A DNA stretch of 64,000 nucleotides from CAVQBJ01 sp963819075 (GCA_963819075.1 CAWFUP010000006.1:124001-188000), one strand, 5' to 3'; positions 16,144 through 25,550 are shown, counted from the first letter of the stretch. Made by a program: numbers and translations. Notes: generated by a model from the sequence alone, not told the origin.

Positions 16144-17583
16144 TCACGCGACCCCGACCTCGACGTCGCGGAAGCGCGCCGGGGCCGCGCCGTGCGAGAC
16201 GCGAGCCACCTGCCCCGGCTCCCCCTTACCGCAGTTGGTCAGACCCCACAGGCGCCAGGCGGTCGGCGAGCAGACGGCGTCGAGCGAGCTCCAGAACGCC
16301 GGCGTGATCCCGGCGTAGGAGGGATTGCGATACAGCCGGCCGAGCTGCCCGCCGCGGATCTCGCGTGCGAGCTCGGTCCCGAACTGGAAGTGCAGGCGCC
16401 GATCGTCGATCGACCACGATCGGTTGGTCTCCAGATACAGGCCGTCGTCGGTGTCGGCGATCAGGTCCTCCAGCGCGCCGGCGTCGCCCGCGCTCAGCGA
16501 GACGTTCGTCATGCGCACGATTGGCTGGCGGGCGAATCCGTCGGCGCGCGCGCACCCGCCCGAGCGCGGCAAGCCGATCGCCGCGGCCGATGCGCGATCC
16601 GAGAGCGCCGCCCGCAGCTGACCCTCGACGATGAGCGGCGTGCGGCAGGCGGCGACGCCCTCATCGTCCCAGCCGAAGGAGCCGAGCCCGCCCTCGAGCG
16701 TCGCGTCGGCCACGATGTTCAGCGCCGGCGACCCGTAGCGCAGGGCGCCGAGATCGGAGGGGGTGACCCAGCTCGTCCCGGCGTAGGACGCCTCGAACAG
16801 CAGCATGCGATCGAGCTCGAGGGCATGGCCGATCGACTCGTGGATCTGGAGGGCGACCTGCTCGTCGTGGAGCACGATCGTCGACCGGCCGGAGGGGCAC
16901 GGCGGGGCACTCAGAAGCGCGACCGCCTCCTCGGCGACGCGCGGTGCCTCGCCGGGGAGGTCGAGCGCGAGCGCGTGCTCCCAGCCCGCGGCGGCGACCG
17001 CGCCTCCGTGGGCGATCGGGTAGGACCGGACCTGCAGCTCCTCGCGCTCGACCGCGACGGCGCCGACGCCGCCCCCGCAGTGCGTGAACGACTGCGAGCA
17101 GAAGGCGCCCTCGGTGTTGGCGAAGCTCGTCAGCTCGCGGCGGGCCTGGCATTCGGCGTCACGACGCACGATGCGCGGATCGCCGCGCATCGCCTCATCG
17201 GCCTCCAGGAGCAGCGCGAGCTTGTCGTCGACGGGGATCGTGAACGGGTCGATCTCGCACGGCCCGCACCACTCGCCTCGGGCCGGAGCGTCGATCGCGG
17301 CAAGTGACGCGGCATCGGAGTCCGGCTGAGTCTCAGCGACGGTGATCGCGCGGGCCAGCGCGGCCTGCAGGGCGGCTGGCGTCAGGTCGCGCGTCGCCGC
17401 GAAGCCCCAGGCCGAGCCGCAGCGCACCCGCACCCCGACGCCCTCGGTGCGGTCGTCGTCGATGCGCTCAAGACGCCCGTCGCGGACGAGGACATTCTCG
17501 GTCGTGCGAGCCACGCCCCGGGCCTCGGCGTACGCGCAGCGGGCCGGGACGGCCCCCATCAATTCCGTGATCAGCTCCAGCAA
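16144..17583 (-). CDS. tldD: TldD zinc metalloprotease
   Basis: This is the catalytic partner of TldE. The zinc motif HESIGH is plain in ALQIHESIGHALELDR. Upstream are GVGVRVRCGSAWGFAAT and FANTEGAF; downstream are GSFGWDDEGV and a C-terminal GLTNCGKGEPGQ, where a Cys ligates zinc in the family. The reading frame is open to an ATG at 17787, but residues before YALGRLLELI look non-coding. The TTG at 17583 gives 479 residues, the family length; an ATG at 17559 is the next choice. The gene diverges from the wax ester synthase at 17794. Confidence 0.92.
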   Translation of the reverse strand: MLELITELMGAVPARCAYAEARGVARTTENVLVRDGRLERIDDDRTEGVGVRVRCGSAWGFAATRDLTPAALQAALARAITVAETQPDSDAASLAAIDAPARGEWCGPCEIDPFTIPVDDKLALLLEADEAMRGDPRIVRRDAECQARRELTSFANTEGAFCSQSFTHCGGGVGAVAVEREELQVRSYPIAHGGAVAAAGWEHALALDLPGEAPRVAEEAVALLSAPPCPSGRSTIVLHDEQVALQIHESIGHALELDRMLLFEASYAGTSWVTPSDLGALRYGSPALNIVADATLEGGLGSFGWDDEGVAACRTPLIVEGQLRAALSDRASAAAIGLPRSGGCARADGFARQPIVRMTNVSLSAGDAGALEDLIADTDDGLYLETNRSWSIDDRRLHFQFGTELAREIRGGQLGRLYRNPSYAGITPAFWSSLDAVCSPTAWRLWGLTNCGKGEPGQVARVSHGAAPARFRDVEVGVA

Positions 17584-17793
17584 GCGGCCGAGAGCGTATC
17601 GGTCGGGCGCCGAATGCGCTTCGCCGGTTCGACACTCACCACGGTTTGTGTCGAGCCCGGCGCCCAGCAATGGGAGATCGTTGAGCAATCGAGCGCCAGG
17701 TCGGCGGCCTGGACCGGCTGTCCAGGCGCCGGCGCTCGGATTTCCGACGGCGGGTCGGTAGCGCTGGGGGGCTTCGGTGACGATCATGCTGAC

Positions 17794-19263
17794 ATGGCCG
17801 GAGACCGCCTCACGCCGCTCGACTCCTCGTTTCTACGCATCGAGACGCCGAGCGCTCACATGCACGTCGGCTGGCGCGGGACGTTCCGCCCCGATCCCGA
17901 TCGACCGCCGGTGACCGTCGCCGCCGTTCGCGAGCTCGTGGGGGGGCGCCTGCCGCACGCCGACCGCTTCCGTCAGCGCGTCGTCTTCCCGCCGGCTGGG
18001 CTCGGCGAGCCGGTGTGGATCGACGATGAGCGCTTCGACCTGCGCTACCACGTGCGCCTGCTGAGCGGACCGGGGGAGTCGGTGGCGCGGGGGCGCTTCG
18101 CCGAGATCACCGATGACTTCCTGTCACAGCGGCTCGACCGCCGCCGCCCGCTGTGGCAGATCGGGATCGTTCCGCGGCTGCGCGACGGCACGATCGGGAT
18201 GGTCATGAAGATCCATCACGCGATGGTCGACGGTAAGTCGGCCGTGGCGCTCGCCCTGCTGCTGCTCGACGCCGACCCGGATCGGCCGGTCCCGCCGGCC
18301 GAGGATTGCTGGGCGCCCGCGGCCCGTCCGAACAGCGCGCGACTCGCCCTCGATGCACTGCGCGACACCGGCGAGGAGTCGCTGCGCATGGCGCGGGGGA
18401 TCGCGAGGGCCGCCGGCAGTCCCACCCGTGGCGTCCGACTCGCCGAGACGCTGCGCCGCGCCGCGTTCTCGGCCGGCGAGGACCTGCTCAGACCCGCGCC
18501 GGCGTCCTTCCTGAACGGGCCGATCGGCCCGCGCCGGCGGCTGTTCGCGCATACGGCCCCGATGCGCGAGCTGCTCGAGGTCAAGGAGTGCTGTGGGGCG
18601 ACGCTCAACGACGTGGCTCTGGCCGTCGTCGCCGGCGCCTTGCGCCGCCTCGCCCTCGCGCGCGGAACACTGCCACTGCCGCTGAAGGTGATGGTGCCCG
18701 TCAGCATGCGTGCGCCCACGGAGGCCGGCGCGCTCGGCAACCGGATCTCGTTCGTCTTCATCTCGCTGCCGGTGCACCTCGACGACCCGCTCGCGCGCCT
18801 GGCCGCGGTCGGCGAGGCGACGCGCCGCTTCAAGGACGTCGGGCGGGCCGCGGGCGGCTCGGCGGTGATGGGCGCGCTCGGGCACCTGCCCGAGCCGATC
18901 AAGCAGGGCGCGGCCCGCATCGCGGCGAGCCCGCGGATGTACAACCTCACCGTCTCGAACATCCCCGGGCCGCGCTCAGCGGTGTATCTGCTCGGTGCCC
19001 CGCTCGTCGACGCCTTCCCGGTCGTGCCCCTCTCCGACGGGCATACGCTGTCGATCGGGATGTTCTCCTACGTCGACCGGATGTTCTTCGGCGTACACGC
19101 CGAGCCCGACGCGCTGCCCGAGGGCAGCCGGCTCCCGGGGGCCCTCAACGGCGCCCGCGTGGAGCTGCGCCGGGCGGCCCTGGCCGGCACGCGGCCGCCG
19201 GCGGAAGGCGAGACGGTCGCCGCCCTCGCCATGCCCGAGCGCGCACGCCGACGCGCGGGATAG
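17794..19263 (+). CDS. Wax ester synthase/diacylglycerol acyltransferase (WS/DGAT)
   Basis: A 489-residue enzyme that transfers acyl groups from acyl-CoA to fatty alcohols or diacylglycerol for storage lipid. It begins with the family's GDRLTPLDSSFLRIE. The catalytic motif HHxxxDG is present (IHHAMVDGKSA, about residue 145), as are GNRISFVFISLPV and the late MYNLTVSNIPGPR. The ATG at 17794 is chosen because it starts this conserved N terminus. An acyl-CoA dehydrogenase and a PlsC-type acyltransferase elsewhere in the window fit active lipid metabolism. Substrate preference is not readable. Confidence 0.93.
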   Translation: MAGDRLTPLDSSFLRIETPSAHMHVGWRGTFRPDPDRPPVTVAAVRELVGGRLPHADRFRQRVVFPPAGLGEPVWIDDERFDLRYHVRLLSGPGESVARGRFAEITDDFLSQRLDRRRPLWQIGIVPRLRDGTIGMVMKIHHAMVDGKSAVALALLLLDADPDRPVPPAEDCWAPAARPNSARLALDALRDTGEESLRMARGIARAAGSPTRGVRLAETLRRAAFSAGEDLLRPAPASFLNGPIGPRRRLFAHTAPMRELLEVKECCGATLNDVALAVVAGALRRLALARGTLPLPLKVMVPVSMRAPTEAGALGNRISFVFISLPVHLDDPLARLAAVGEATRRFKDVGRAAGGSAVMGALGHLPEPIKQGAARIAASPRMYNLTVSNIPGPRSAVYLLGAPLVDAFPVVPLSDGHTLSIGMFSYVDRMFFGVHAEPDALPEGSRLPGALNGARVELRRAALAGTRPPAEGETVAALAMPERARRRAG

Positions 19264-19332
19264 CCCGGGGGGCGCACGTTTCGACAAATGGCGATGGGCC
19301 GCGGCGGGCCCAGCGGGCATTAATCTCAACCG

Positions 19333-20919
19333 ATGACGGATTCCGCCGCACCGCCGCAGGCCTACGGGACCGCGCGCCGCTTCTACGACGAGGTCTTCGC
19401 CGAGGATGGGCGGCCGCGCGGCTTCGCGGAGGCGCTCGCCGAGGAGCTGGCCGAGCTCGGAGGCGAGCGGCTGCTGGCGGCCGGCCGGCGGCGCGATGCG
19501 ATCTTCACCCAGCAGGGCATCACCTTCGACGCCAAGGGCGAGGACGGCGCGGTGCGCGACCGTCCGTTCCCACTCGACCTCGTGCCGCGCATCATCCCTG
19601 CCGAGGAGTGGAACCACATCAAGCGAGGTCTCGCGCAACGAGTGCGCGCACTGAACTCATTCGTCGACGACGTCTACCACGCCCGCGAGATCGTCCACGC
19701 GGGGGTCGTGCCGTGGTCGCTCATCGTCAGCCGCACCCACTTCGCTCGCGCGGTGCACGGCGTACGCCCGCCGAGCGGCGTGTACACGCACGTCGCCGGC
19801 TGCGACCTCGTACGCGACTCCGACGGCAGCTGGAAGGTCCTCGAGGACAACGTGCGCACCCCGTCGGGGGTCTCCTATGTGCTCGAGAACCGCGTCGCCA
19901 TGACGCGCCTCGTCCCTCAGCTGTTCTCCGACTACCGCGTGCGCCCGGTCGACCACTACCCGGCGCTCCTGCTCGCCGCGCTGCGTGCGGTCGCGCCGGC
20001 GGCCGAGGGCGAGGCGACCGTCGTCGTGTGGACCCCGGGTCCGCTGAACAGCGCCTACTTCGAGCATGCCTTCCTCGCCCGCCAGATGGGCGTCGAGCTC
20101 GTCGAGGCCACCGACCTCGTCGTGCGCGACGACGTCTGCTACATGCGGACCACGAATGGCCTCGCGCGCGTCGATGCCATCTACCGGCGTCTCGACGACG
20201 ACTTCATCGACCCGCTCGAGTTCCGGCCCGACTCGCTGCTCGGCGTGCCCGGGCTCGTGCGGGCCTACCGCGCAGGCACGGTGGCGATCGCCAACGCGCT
20301 CGGCACGGGCGTCGCCGACGACAAGGCGGTCTACCACTACGTGCCGGACATGATCCGCTTCTACCTCGAGGAGGAGCCGCTGCTCGCGAACGTACCGACG
20401 TACGTGCTGAGCGATCCCGAGCAGCGCGAGCATGCGCTCGCACGCCTGTCCGAGCTCGTCGTCAAGCCGACCGGTGAATCTGGCGGACAGGGCGTGTGCA
20501 TCGGCCCGCTCGCCTCCTCCGAGCAGCTCGACGTGCTCGGGGTGACGATCCGGGCCGCGCCCGAACGATGGATCGCCCAGGAGGTCGTCAACCTCTCGAC
20601 CGTCCCCGTCGTCGGAGCGGACGGTCAGCTCGAGCCGCGGCACGTCGACCTGCGACCGTTCGCCGTGTTCGGCGAGACGATCAGCATCGTGCCGGGCGGG
20701 CTCACCCGCGTCGCGCTGGAGCCGGGGGAGATGATCGTCAACTCCTCTCGAGGCGGCGGGTCGAAGGACACCTGGGTGCTCGAGGACGCGAGCGGTCCAT
20801 CGCCGGCGGCTGACGTCGCCCCGATCGAATACCAGCCGCCGCCGCTGCCCGATCTCGAATACGGTCGCTGGACGAGCCAGGCCCAGCAACAGCAACAGCT
20901 ACGCCAACCGCGACGCTAG
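19333..20919 (+). CDS. Circularly permuted type-2 ATP-grasp protein
   Basis: A 528-residue member of the permuted ATP-grasp family that probably makes an amide or peptide bond with ATP. Recognisable segments: TFDAKGEDGA, PRIIPAEEWNHIKRGL, FVDDVYHAREI, KVLEDNVRTPSGVSYVLENR, TPGPLNSAYFEHAFLARQMG, VKPTGESGGQGVCIGPLA (nucleotide-binding Lys and Gly-rich loop) and FAVFGETISIVPGGLTRVA. The last about 50 residues are Pro/Gln-rich. It is followed one base later by the alpha-E gene and then a transglutaminase, a conserved trio of unknown product. A CATTAAT element 12 bases before the ATG may be its -10. Confidence 0.9.
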   Translation: MTDSAAPPQAYGTARRFYDEVFAEDGRPRGFAEALAEELAELGGERLLAAGRRRDAIFTQQGITFDAKGEDGAVRDRPFPLDLVPRIIPAEEWNHIKRGLAQRVRALNSFVDDVYHAREIVHAGVVPWSLIVSRTHFARAVHGVRPPSGVYTHVAGCDLVRDSDGSWKVLEDNVRTPSGVSYVLENRVAMTRLVPQLFSDYRVRPVDHYPALLLAALRAVAPAAEGEATVVVWTPGPLNSAYFEHAFLARQMGVELVEATDLVVRDDVCYMRTTNGLARVDAIYRRLDDDFIDPLEFRPDSLLGVPGLVRAYRAGTVAIANALGTGVADDKAVYHYVPDMIRFYLEEEPLLANVPTYVLSDPEQREHALARLSELVVKPTGESGGQGVCIGPLASSEQLDVLGVTIRAAPERWIAQEVVNLSTVPVVGADGQLEPRHVDLRPFAVFGETISIVPGGLTRVALEPGEMIVNSSRGGGSKDTWVLEDASGPSPAADVAPIEYQPPPLPDLEYGRWTSQAQQQQQLRQPRR

Positions 20920-20920
20920 C

Positions 20921-21898
20921 GTGCTCGCCCGAATCGCCCACGAGCTGTTCTGGCTCGGTCGCAACGTCGCCCGGGCCGAGCACACGGCGCGCATGCTCGA
21001 GGGCATCTACCAGGCCGACCTGCAGGGGCGGCCCGACGACCCCGTCAGCGTGACGCTGTCGTGGGGGGCGCTGCTGGCCATCATGGGCGCCGGCAGCCAG
21101 ATCGTGTCCAACGGGGACGGCGCGGGCATCCGCGAACGCGCCCTCTCCACGCTCACGCTCGACGCCGACAACCAGCTGTCGGTCATCTCGTGCGTCGGCC
21201 GTGCGCGCGAGGGCGCGCGCACCGTCCGCGACGTCATCAGCGCCGAGCAGTGGGAGGCGATCAACACGTTTCACCTCGGCTTCGCGGAGCGCAGCGAGGC
21301 GTTCGCGCTGCAGTCGGGCCCGTACTCGATGTCGAGCTACGTGAAGGCGAGCTGCGCCCTGTTCTGGGGCGTGACCGGGCGCACGATGCTGCGTGACGAG
21401 GCCTACGCCTTCCTCGAGGCGGGCGGACGCTTCGAGTCGGCCGACATGGTCCTGCGCATGCTGCGCGTCGCACTCCCGCCGGGGCCGAGCACGCACGGCG
21501 AGGCGTCGCCCGTGCGCGACGGTCAGGCGCTCGCCCTGCTGCAGGCCGTCGGCGGCCTGCAGGCGTACCGCCGCGCCGTAGCGTCGCCGCCGAATGCGAT
21601 CCCGGTCGCGCGCTTCCTGCTGTTCACGCGCAGCTATCCGGATTCCGTCGCGGCCTCGGTCGACGCGGTGCGCTGGGCCCTGAGCGCGGCCGACGGCAAC
21701 CCGCGCGCCTCCGAGCCGGTCCTGCGCCTGTCACGGCTCTCTGCCGATCTCGAATTCCGTGGCGGCGCCGGCGGCAGCGACTCAGAGCTCATCGAGGTCT
21801 GCGAGATCGTCGGGCGCGAGCTGACGCTCACCGACGGCGACATCACCGAGCGCTATTTCGGCGGCACGCCGGCGCCCGAGCACTTCTATACCCACTAG
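20921..21898 (+). CDS. Alpha-E domain protein (DUF403)
   Basis: A 325-residue, mostly helical protein starting LARIAHELFWLGRNVARAEHTARML, the signature of the alpha-E family, with WEAINTFHLG and SMSSYVKASCALFWGVTGRTM further on. Its biochemical role is unknown; the family nearly always sits beside a permuted ATP-grasp ligase and a transglutaminase-like protein. The GTG start is one base after the ATP-grasp stop. The transglutaminase follows 13 bases downstream, so all three are one transcript. Confidence 0.9.
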   Translation: MLARIAHELFWLGRNVARAEHTARMLEGIYQADLQGRPDDPVSVTLSWGALLAIMGAGSQIVSNGDGAGIRERALSTLTLDADNQLSVISCVGRAREGARTVRDVISAEQWEAINTFHLGFAERSEAFALQSGPYSMSSYVKASCALFWGVTGRTMLRDEAYAFLEAGGRFESADMVLRMLRVALPPGPSTHGEASPVRDGQALALLQAVGGLQAYRRAVASPPNAIPVARFLLFTRSYPDSVAASVDAVRWALSAADGNPRASEPVLRLSRLSADLEFRGGAGGSDSELIEVCEIVGRELTLTDGDITERYFGGTPAPEHFYTH

Positions 21899-21911
21899 CC
21901 CGCCCGCGCCG

Positions 21912-22787
21912 ATGAACTTCGCGATCCGCTACACGACCGAGTACACCTACGACCAGCCGGTGTCCGACAACCTGAACGCGCTGCGCGTACGCCCGGCGAC
22001 GACCTCGACGCAGCGCTGTGACGACTTCCACGCGCGCGTCGATCCGGACACGCGCCTCGGGCGCCACATCGACTACTTCGGGACCGAGGTCATCGAGTTC
22101 GGCGTGTCCAAGCCGCACACGCATCTGTCGATCGACGTCCGCGCGCGCGTGGTCACCTCCGCGCAGGCCGAGCCGCCCGACGCGAGCTGGTCGGCGATCG
22201 ATTCACAGGCCTACCGCGACGTCGCCGGCGAGTTCCTGCTGCCGACCGGCGACGAGCCCCCGGCCGGGCCGCTCGAGGAGCTCGAGTCGGTGCTGCGCGC
22301 GCGCTCGCCCCTGGCCAGCCTCGTGCTGCTCACCGAGCTCATCCCTGACCGCTTCGAGTACCGCCCGGGGGCCACGTACGTGTCCTCGTCGATCGGCGAT
22401 CTGCTCGCGGCGGGGGCCGGCGTATGCCAGGATTTCGTGCATCTCGGCCTGCATCTCCTGCGCCACCAGGGGATCGCGGCCCGCTATGTGTCCGGCTACC
22501 TGTTCGCCGCGCCCGAGGACGGTGGCCAGGACTCCGTGGAGGTCGACACGCATGCCTGGCTGGAGGCGCTCCTGCCCGGGGCCGGCGGCCGCGGGGAGCC
22601 GGTGTGGGTGGGAGCGGACCCGACCAATCGGGGCCTGGCCGGCGAGCAGCACGTCAAGATCGGTCACGGCCGGCAGTACTCCGACGTGCCGCCGATCAAG
22701 GGCGTCTACCGGGGCGGCGCACGCGCCGAGCTGTCCGCGCGGGTGAAGATGACCCGGCTCGACCCGGCCACGAGCGCGCGGGCCTGA
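21912..22787 (+). CDS. Transglutaminase-like cysteine peptidase/transferase of the ATP-grasp/alpha-E cluster
   Basis: A 291-residue protein with the bacterial N-terminal beta domain (FAIRYTTEYTYDQPVSDNLNALRV), then a papain-like core. The core has the nucleophile in GVCQDFVHLGLHLLR (Cys at about residue 172), His in VDTHAWLEALL and Asp in GADPTN. It could cleave or transfer the amide bond made by the ATP-grasp partner. It ends with the typical GRQYSDVPPIKGVYRGG. Third gene of the trio; the substrate peptide is not evident nearby. Confidence 0.92.
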   Translation: MNFAIRYTTEYTYDQPVSDNLNALRVRPATTSTQRCDDFHARVDPDTRLGRHIDYFGTEVIEFGVSKPHTHLSIDVRARVVTSAQAEPPDASWSAIDSQAYRDVAGEFLLPTGDEPPAGPLEELESVLRARSPLASLVLLTELIPDRFEYRPGATYVSSSIGDLLAAGAGVCQDFVHLGLHLLRHQGIAARYVSGYLFAAPEDGGQDSVEVDTHAWLEALLPGAGGRGEPVWVGADPTNRGLAGEQHVKIGHGRQYSDVPPIKGVYRGGARAELSARVKMTRLDPATSARA

Positions 22788-22822
22788 GGCGAGGGCCAGC
22801 CGGCTCGAGACGAGGAACGCGC

Positions 22823-23281
22823 TCAGACGTGCGCCGCGCGCAGCCCGACATGCGCCCGCGCCGTGGCGAACTCGTCGCGCGCGGGGGCGTCGGCCACCGC
22901 CGCGCTCGGCTCGGCCACCACGTGGGTCACGAGCGCGCCGGTGAGCTGCTGGACGCGGAACGGCAGACCGCTGGCCAGCCAGCGCGAGGACTGCGTCGGC
23001 AGCGTCACGACGACGACCTCGTCATAGCGCTTGGGATCCCAGCAGTCGCGTACCGCAAGCAGCGGATCACGGTCACCGACGCGCAGATCGACCGCGAGCG
23101 CGTGCGCGCGAAAGCGCGCGAGCGACGACTGCAGCTGCTCGGGATCCGAGGCTCGGCCGCGCGGCACGACGACGGTGAACTCCGTCGGCGCGTGCTCGGC
23201 CCTGGTGCGCATATGCTCGAGCAGGGCATCCGAGCCAAGCGTCTGGCTGCTGATGACCAGCAGCTTCGTCGTCCATGCCAT
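22823..23281 (-). CDS. Universal-stress-protein-like hypothetical protein
   Basis: A 152-residue protein starting KLLVISSQTLGSDALLEHM, then FTVVVPRGR, a middle DPLLAVRDCWDPKRYDEVVVVTLP and a final GLPFRVQQLTGALVTHVVAE. The alternating strand/helix pattern and the strand-terminal VVVVTLP resemble a UspA/HUP-type nucleotide-binding fold, but the G-2x-G-9x-G ATP motif is not evident. It converges on the transglutaminase gene, ending 35 bases away, and diverges from the P450. No function can be assigned. Confidence 0.6.
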   Translation of the reverse strand: MAWTTKLLVISSQTLGSDALLEHMRTRAEHAPTEFTVVVPRGRASDPEQLQSSLARFRAHALAVDLRVGDRDPLLAVRDCWDPKRYDEVVVVTLPTQSSRWLASGLPFRVQQLTGALVTHVVAEPSAAVADAPARDEFATARAHVGLRAAHV

Positions 23282-23395
23282 GTGGTCATTGTCGGCAGCG
23301 GACGCCGGGCGTCACCACGGCCGCGTGTCCAAAGCGGAGCGGCGGTTGCTGGACCGAGTGTCCGAGCCGGCGGTTGACGCGCGACCCGCACTCAG

Positions 23396-23409
23396 ATACC
23401 GTTCGGTAT
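23396..23409. promoter_or_regulatory. Palindromic operator just upstream of the P450 start
   Basis: ATACCGTTCGGTAT is a perfect palindrome with arms ATACCG and CGGTAT around TT. It ends 6 bases before the ATG at 23416 (or abuts the GTG at 23410), so a bound repressor would cover the start site of what looks like a leaderless transcript. The TetR gene co-transcribed with the P450 is the natural candidate to bind it. Confidence 0.6.
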
Positions 23410-23415
23410 GTGAAT

Positions 23416-24786
23416 ATGCGAGCGGCGGATCGCGCCGCGACGCTTCCACCGGGTCCACGCTCGCCGCGGGCCTGGCAGACAGCCGGCTGGATCAGCCGCC
23501 CCGGCCCGTTCCTGCGGCGCTGCCGCGACCGCTACGGCGACGTGTTCACCTTCCGCATCGCGGGCGAGACGTGGGTCATGCTCTCCGACCCCGAGGACAT
23601 CAAGCGGACGTTCACCGGCGATCCGACGATGCTGCGCGCCGGCGAGGCGAACGTCATCCTGCGCCCGGTCGTCGGCTCGCGCTCGGTCCTGCTGCTCGAC
23701 GAGCCCGACCACATGGTCGATCGCAAGCTCATGCTCCCGCCGTTCCACGGCGAGCGCATGCAGCGCTACGGGGAGATCATGATCGAGGCGACCCACGAGG
23801 AGGTCGCGCGATGGCCGCGCGGTGAGCCGCTCGCGCTGTGGCCGCGAATGCAGGCGATCACGCTCGAGGTGATCGTCCGGGCCGTGTTCGGCGTGCGCGA
23901 GCGCGACCGGATGGACGAGCTCGAGCGGCGCCTGCGCCGGATGCTCGACTGGGTCGCCAGCCCGTCTCGACTCGCGCTCGTCGCGCTGAGCGGTCCCGAC
24001 CGCGTGGAGCGCAATCGGCCCTTCCGGCGCGCTGTCGACGCCGTCGACGAGCTGCTGCTCGCCGAGATCGCCGCGCGCCGCCGCAGCGACGATCTCGCCG
24101 AGCGCGACGACATCCTGTCGATGCTCGTGCAGGCCCGCTACGAGGACGGTTCGGCCATGGGCGACCGTGAGCTGCGCGACGAGCTCGTGACGCTCCTCGT
24201 CGCCGGCCACGAGACGACGGCCACCTCGCTGGCCTGGGCGCTCGAGCGGCTGATGCGCCATCCGCAGGCGCTCGACCGCGCCCGGGAGGACGCTCGGGCC
24301 GGCGACGGGGAGTACATCGATGCCGTCGTCAAGGAGACGCTGCGCCTGCGTCCCGTGCTGCCGATCGTTGTCCGCGTGCTCGGCGAGGCGATGGACTTCG
24401 GCTCCTACCGGATCCCGGCCGGTGCATCGGTCGCGCCGTGCATCTACCTCCTGCATCGCCGCGAGGACATCTATCCGCAGGCGAACCGCTTCCGCCCCGA
24501 GCGCTTCCTCGAGCAGCCGGCCGGCACCTACACGTGGATCCCCTTCGGCGGTGGCGTGCGGCGGTGCCTCGGGGCGAGCTTCGCGCTCTTCGAGATGCGC
24601 CAGGTGCTGCAGGCGATCCTCTCGGAGGTCGACCTGCGCCCCAGCGACACGCGGTCCGAGCCGGTCGCCCGGCGGGCCATCACGCTGACGCCGGCGCGCC
24701 AGGCCACCGCGGTCGTCAGCGCGGCGCCGGCGCCGGCGCCGGCCGCGCGCGCGGCCGAGGCGGCGCTCGCGACCGCGGCGCCCTGA
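23416..24786 (+). CDS. Cytochrome P450
   Basis: A 456-residue heme-thiolate monooxygenase, soluble, with no membrane anchor. It has the N-terminal PPGPRSPRAWQTAGW, I-helix LLVAGHETTATSLAW, ExxR in KETLRLRP, and the heme-binding loop WIPFGGGVRRCLGASFA with the axial Cys. The layout resembles bacterial class P450s acting on hydrophobic substrates (CYP110-like in feel, not proved). An Ala/Pro tail of about 25 residues ends the protein. No ferredoxin or reductase is adjacent. The stop overlaps the start of a TetR gene (TGATG), and a palindromic operator lies immediately upstream. Confidence 0.95.
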   Translation: MRAADRAATLPPGPRSPRAWQTAGWISRPGPFLRRCRDRYGDVFTFRIAGETWVMLSDPEDIKRTFTGDPTMLRAGEANVILRPVVGSRSVLLLDEPDHMVDRKLMLPPFHGERMQRYGEIMIEATHEEVARWPRGEPLALWPRMQAITLEVIVRAVFGVRERDRMDELERRLRRMLDWVASPSRLALVALSGPDRVERNRPFRRAVDAVDELLLAEIAARRRSDDLAERDDILSMLVQARYEDGSAMGDRELRDELVTLLVAGHETTATSLAWALERLMRHPQALDRAREDARAGDGEYIDAVVKETLRLRPVLPIVVRVLGEAMDFGSYRIPAGASVAPCIYLLHRREDIYPQANRFRPERFLEQPAGTYTWIPFGGGVRRCLGASFALFEMRQVLQAILSEVDLRPSDTRSEPVARRAITLTPARQATAVVSAAPAPAPAARAAEAALATAAP

Positions 24787-25454
24787 TGGCGGCCGGCCAC
24801 GCCGCGGGCGCGCGCCTCACCCGCGCGGACAAGCAGCGCCAGACGCGGGCCTGCCTGCTGCGATCCGCCGCCCGGTTGTTCGCGCAGCACGGCCTCGACG
24901 GCGCCTCGGTCGACGACGTCGCGGCTGACGCGGGTCTCACAAAGGGCGCCGTGTATGCGAACTTCGCGAGCAAGCAGGACTTGTTCGGAGCCATGCTCGA
25001 AGAGCGCTTCGCCGAGCGCCTCGCGCAGCTGGAGGCGCTCACCGCGGCCGGGGATGGGCTCGAGCAGCAGGCGCGTTCGGCGGGGCTGGAATTCGCCCGT
25101 TACGTGTCGGCCGATCCCGGGTGGGAGCGGCTGTTCTTCGAGTTCGCGGCGCTCGCCGCGCGTGACGAGGAATTTCGCCGCGAGCTCGTGCAGCGCTACC
25201 GTGCGCTGCGGGCCGGTATCGCCGCCGTCTTCGACCGGCGGCTGTCCGAGCTCGGTCTCCGCTCACCGATGCCCGTCGATCGGCTCGTGCTGATGACGTT
25301 CTCGCTCGCGAACGGCTTCGCCCTCGAGCGCCTGCTCGAGCCCGAGGCAGTACCCGAGGAGCTGTTCGGCGACGCGCTCGTGCTGCTGCTCGCCGGCGTT
25401 CGCGCGACCGTCCCGGAGGCGCCCGCCGAGGTTTTAGGTTCCACTTCACTTTGA
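24786..25454 (+). CDS. TetR family regulator, co-transcribed with the P450
   Basis: A 222-residue TetR protein. The HTH is at about residues 20-65, with SVDDVAADAGLTKGAVYANFASKQDLF as the conserved core. The C-terminal domain contains LEFARYVSADPGWERLFFEFAALAARD, typical of the TetR_C subgroup beside lipid or xenobiotic oxidation genes. It overlaps the P450 stop by one base and so is translated with it. It probably binds the ATACCGTTCGGTAT palindrome before the P450 and represses the pair until a ligand, perhaps the P450 substrate, binds. Confidence 0.92.
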   Translation: MAAGHAAGARLTRADKQRQTRACLLRSAARLFAQHGLDGASVDDVAADAGLTKGAVYANFASKQDLFGAMLEERFAERLAQLEALTAAGDGLEQQARSAGLEFARYVSADPGWERLFFEFAALAARDEEFRRELVQRYRALRAGIAAVFDRRLSELGLRSPMPVDRLVLMTFSLANGFALERLLEPEAVPEELFGDALVLLLAGVRATVPEAPAEVLGSTSL

Positions 25455-25550
25455 CTTAGGCGCGTTTCACCTGCCGAGCCGAAGGTACTCCTGATAACGC
25501 CAGTGCCGGTGCGCCGTCTGCACCCACGGCCCGCGACGAAGGAGCGACCC

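Noticed and set aside
14754..17583. TldD/TldE as part of a RiPP (peptide antibiotic) cluster
   Set aside because: No precursor peptide, cyclodehydratase or dedicated exporter gene lies nearby; the pair looks like the housekeeping form.
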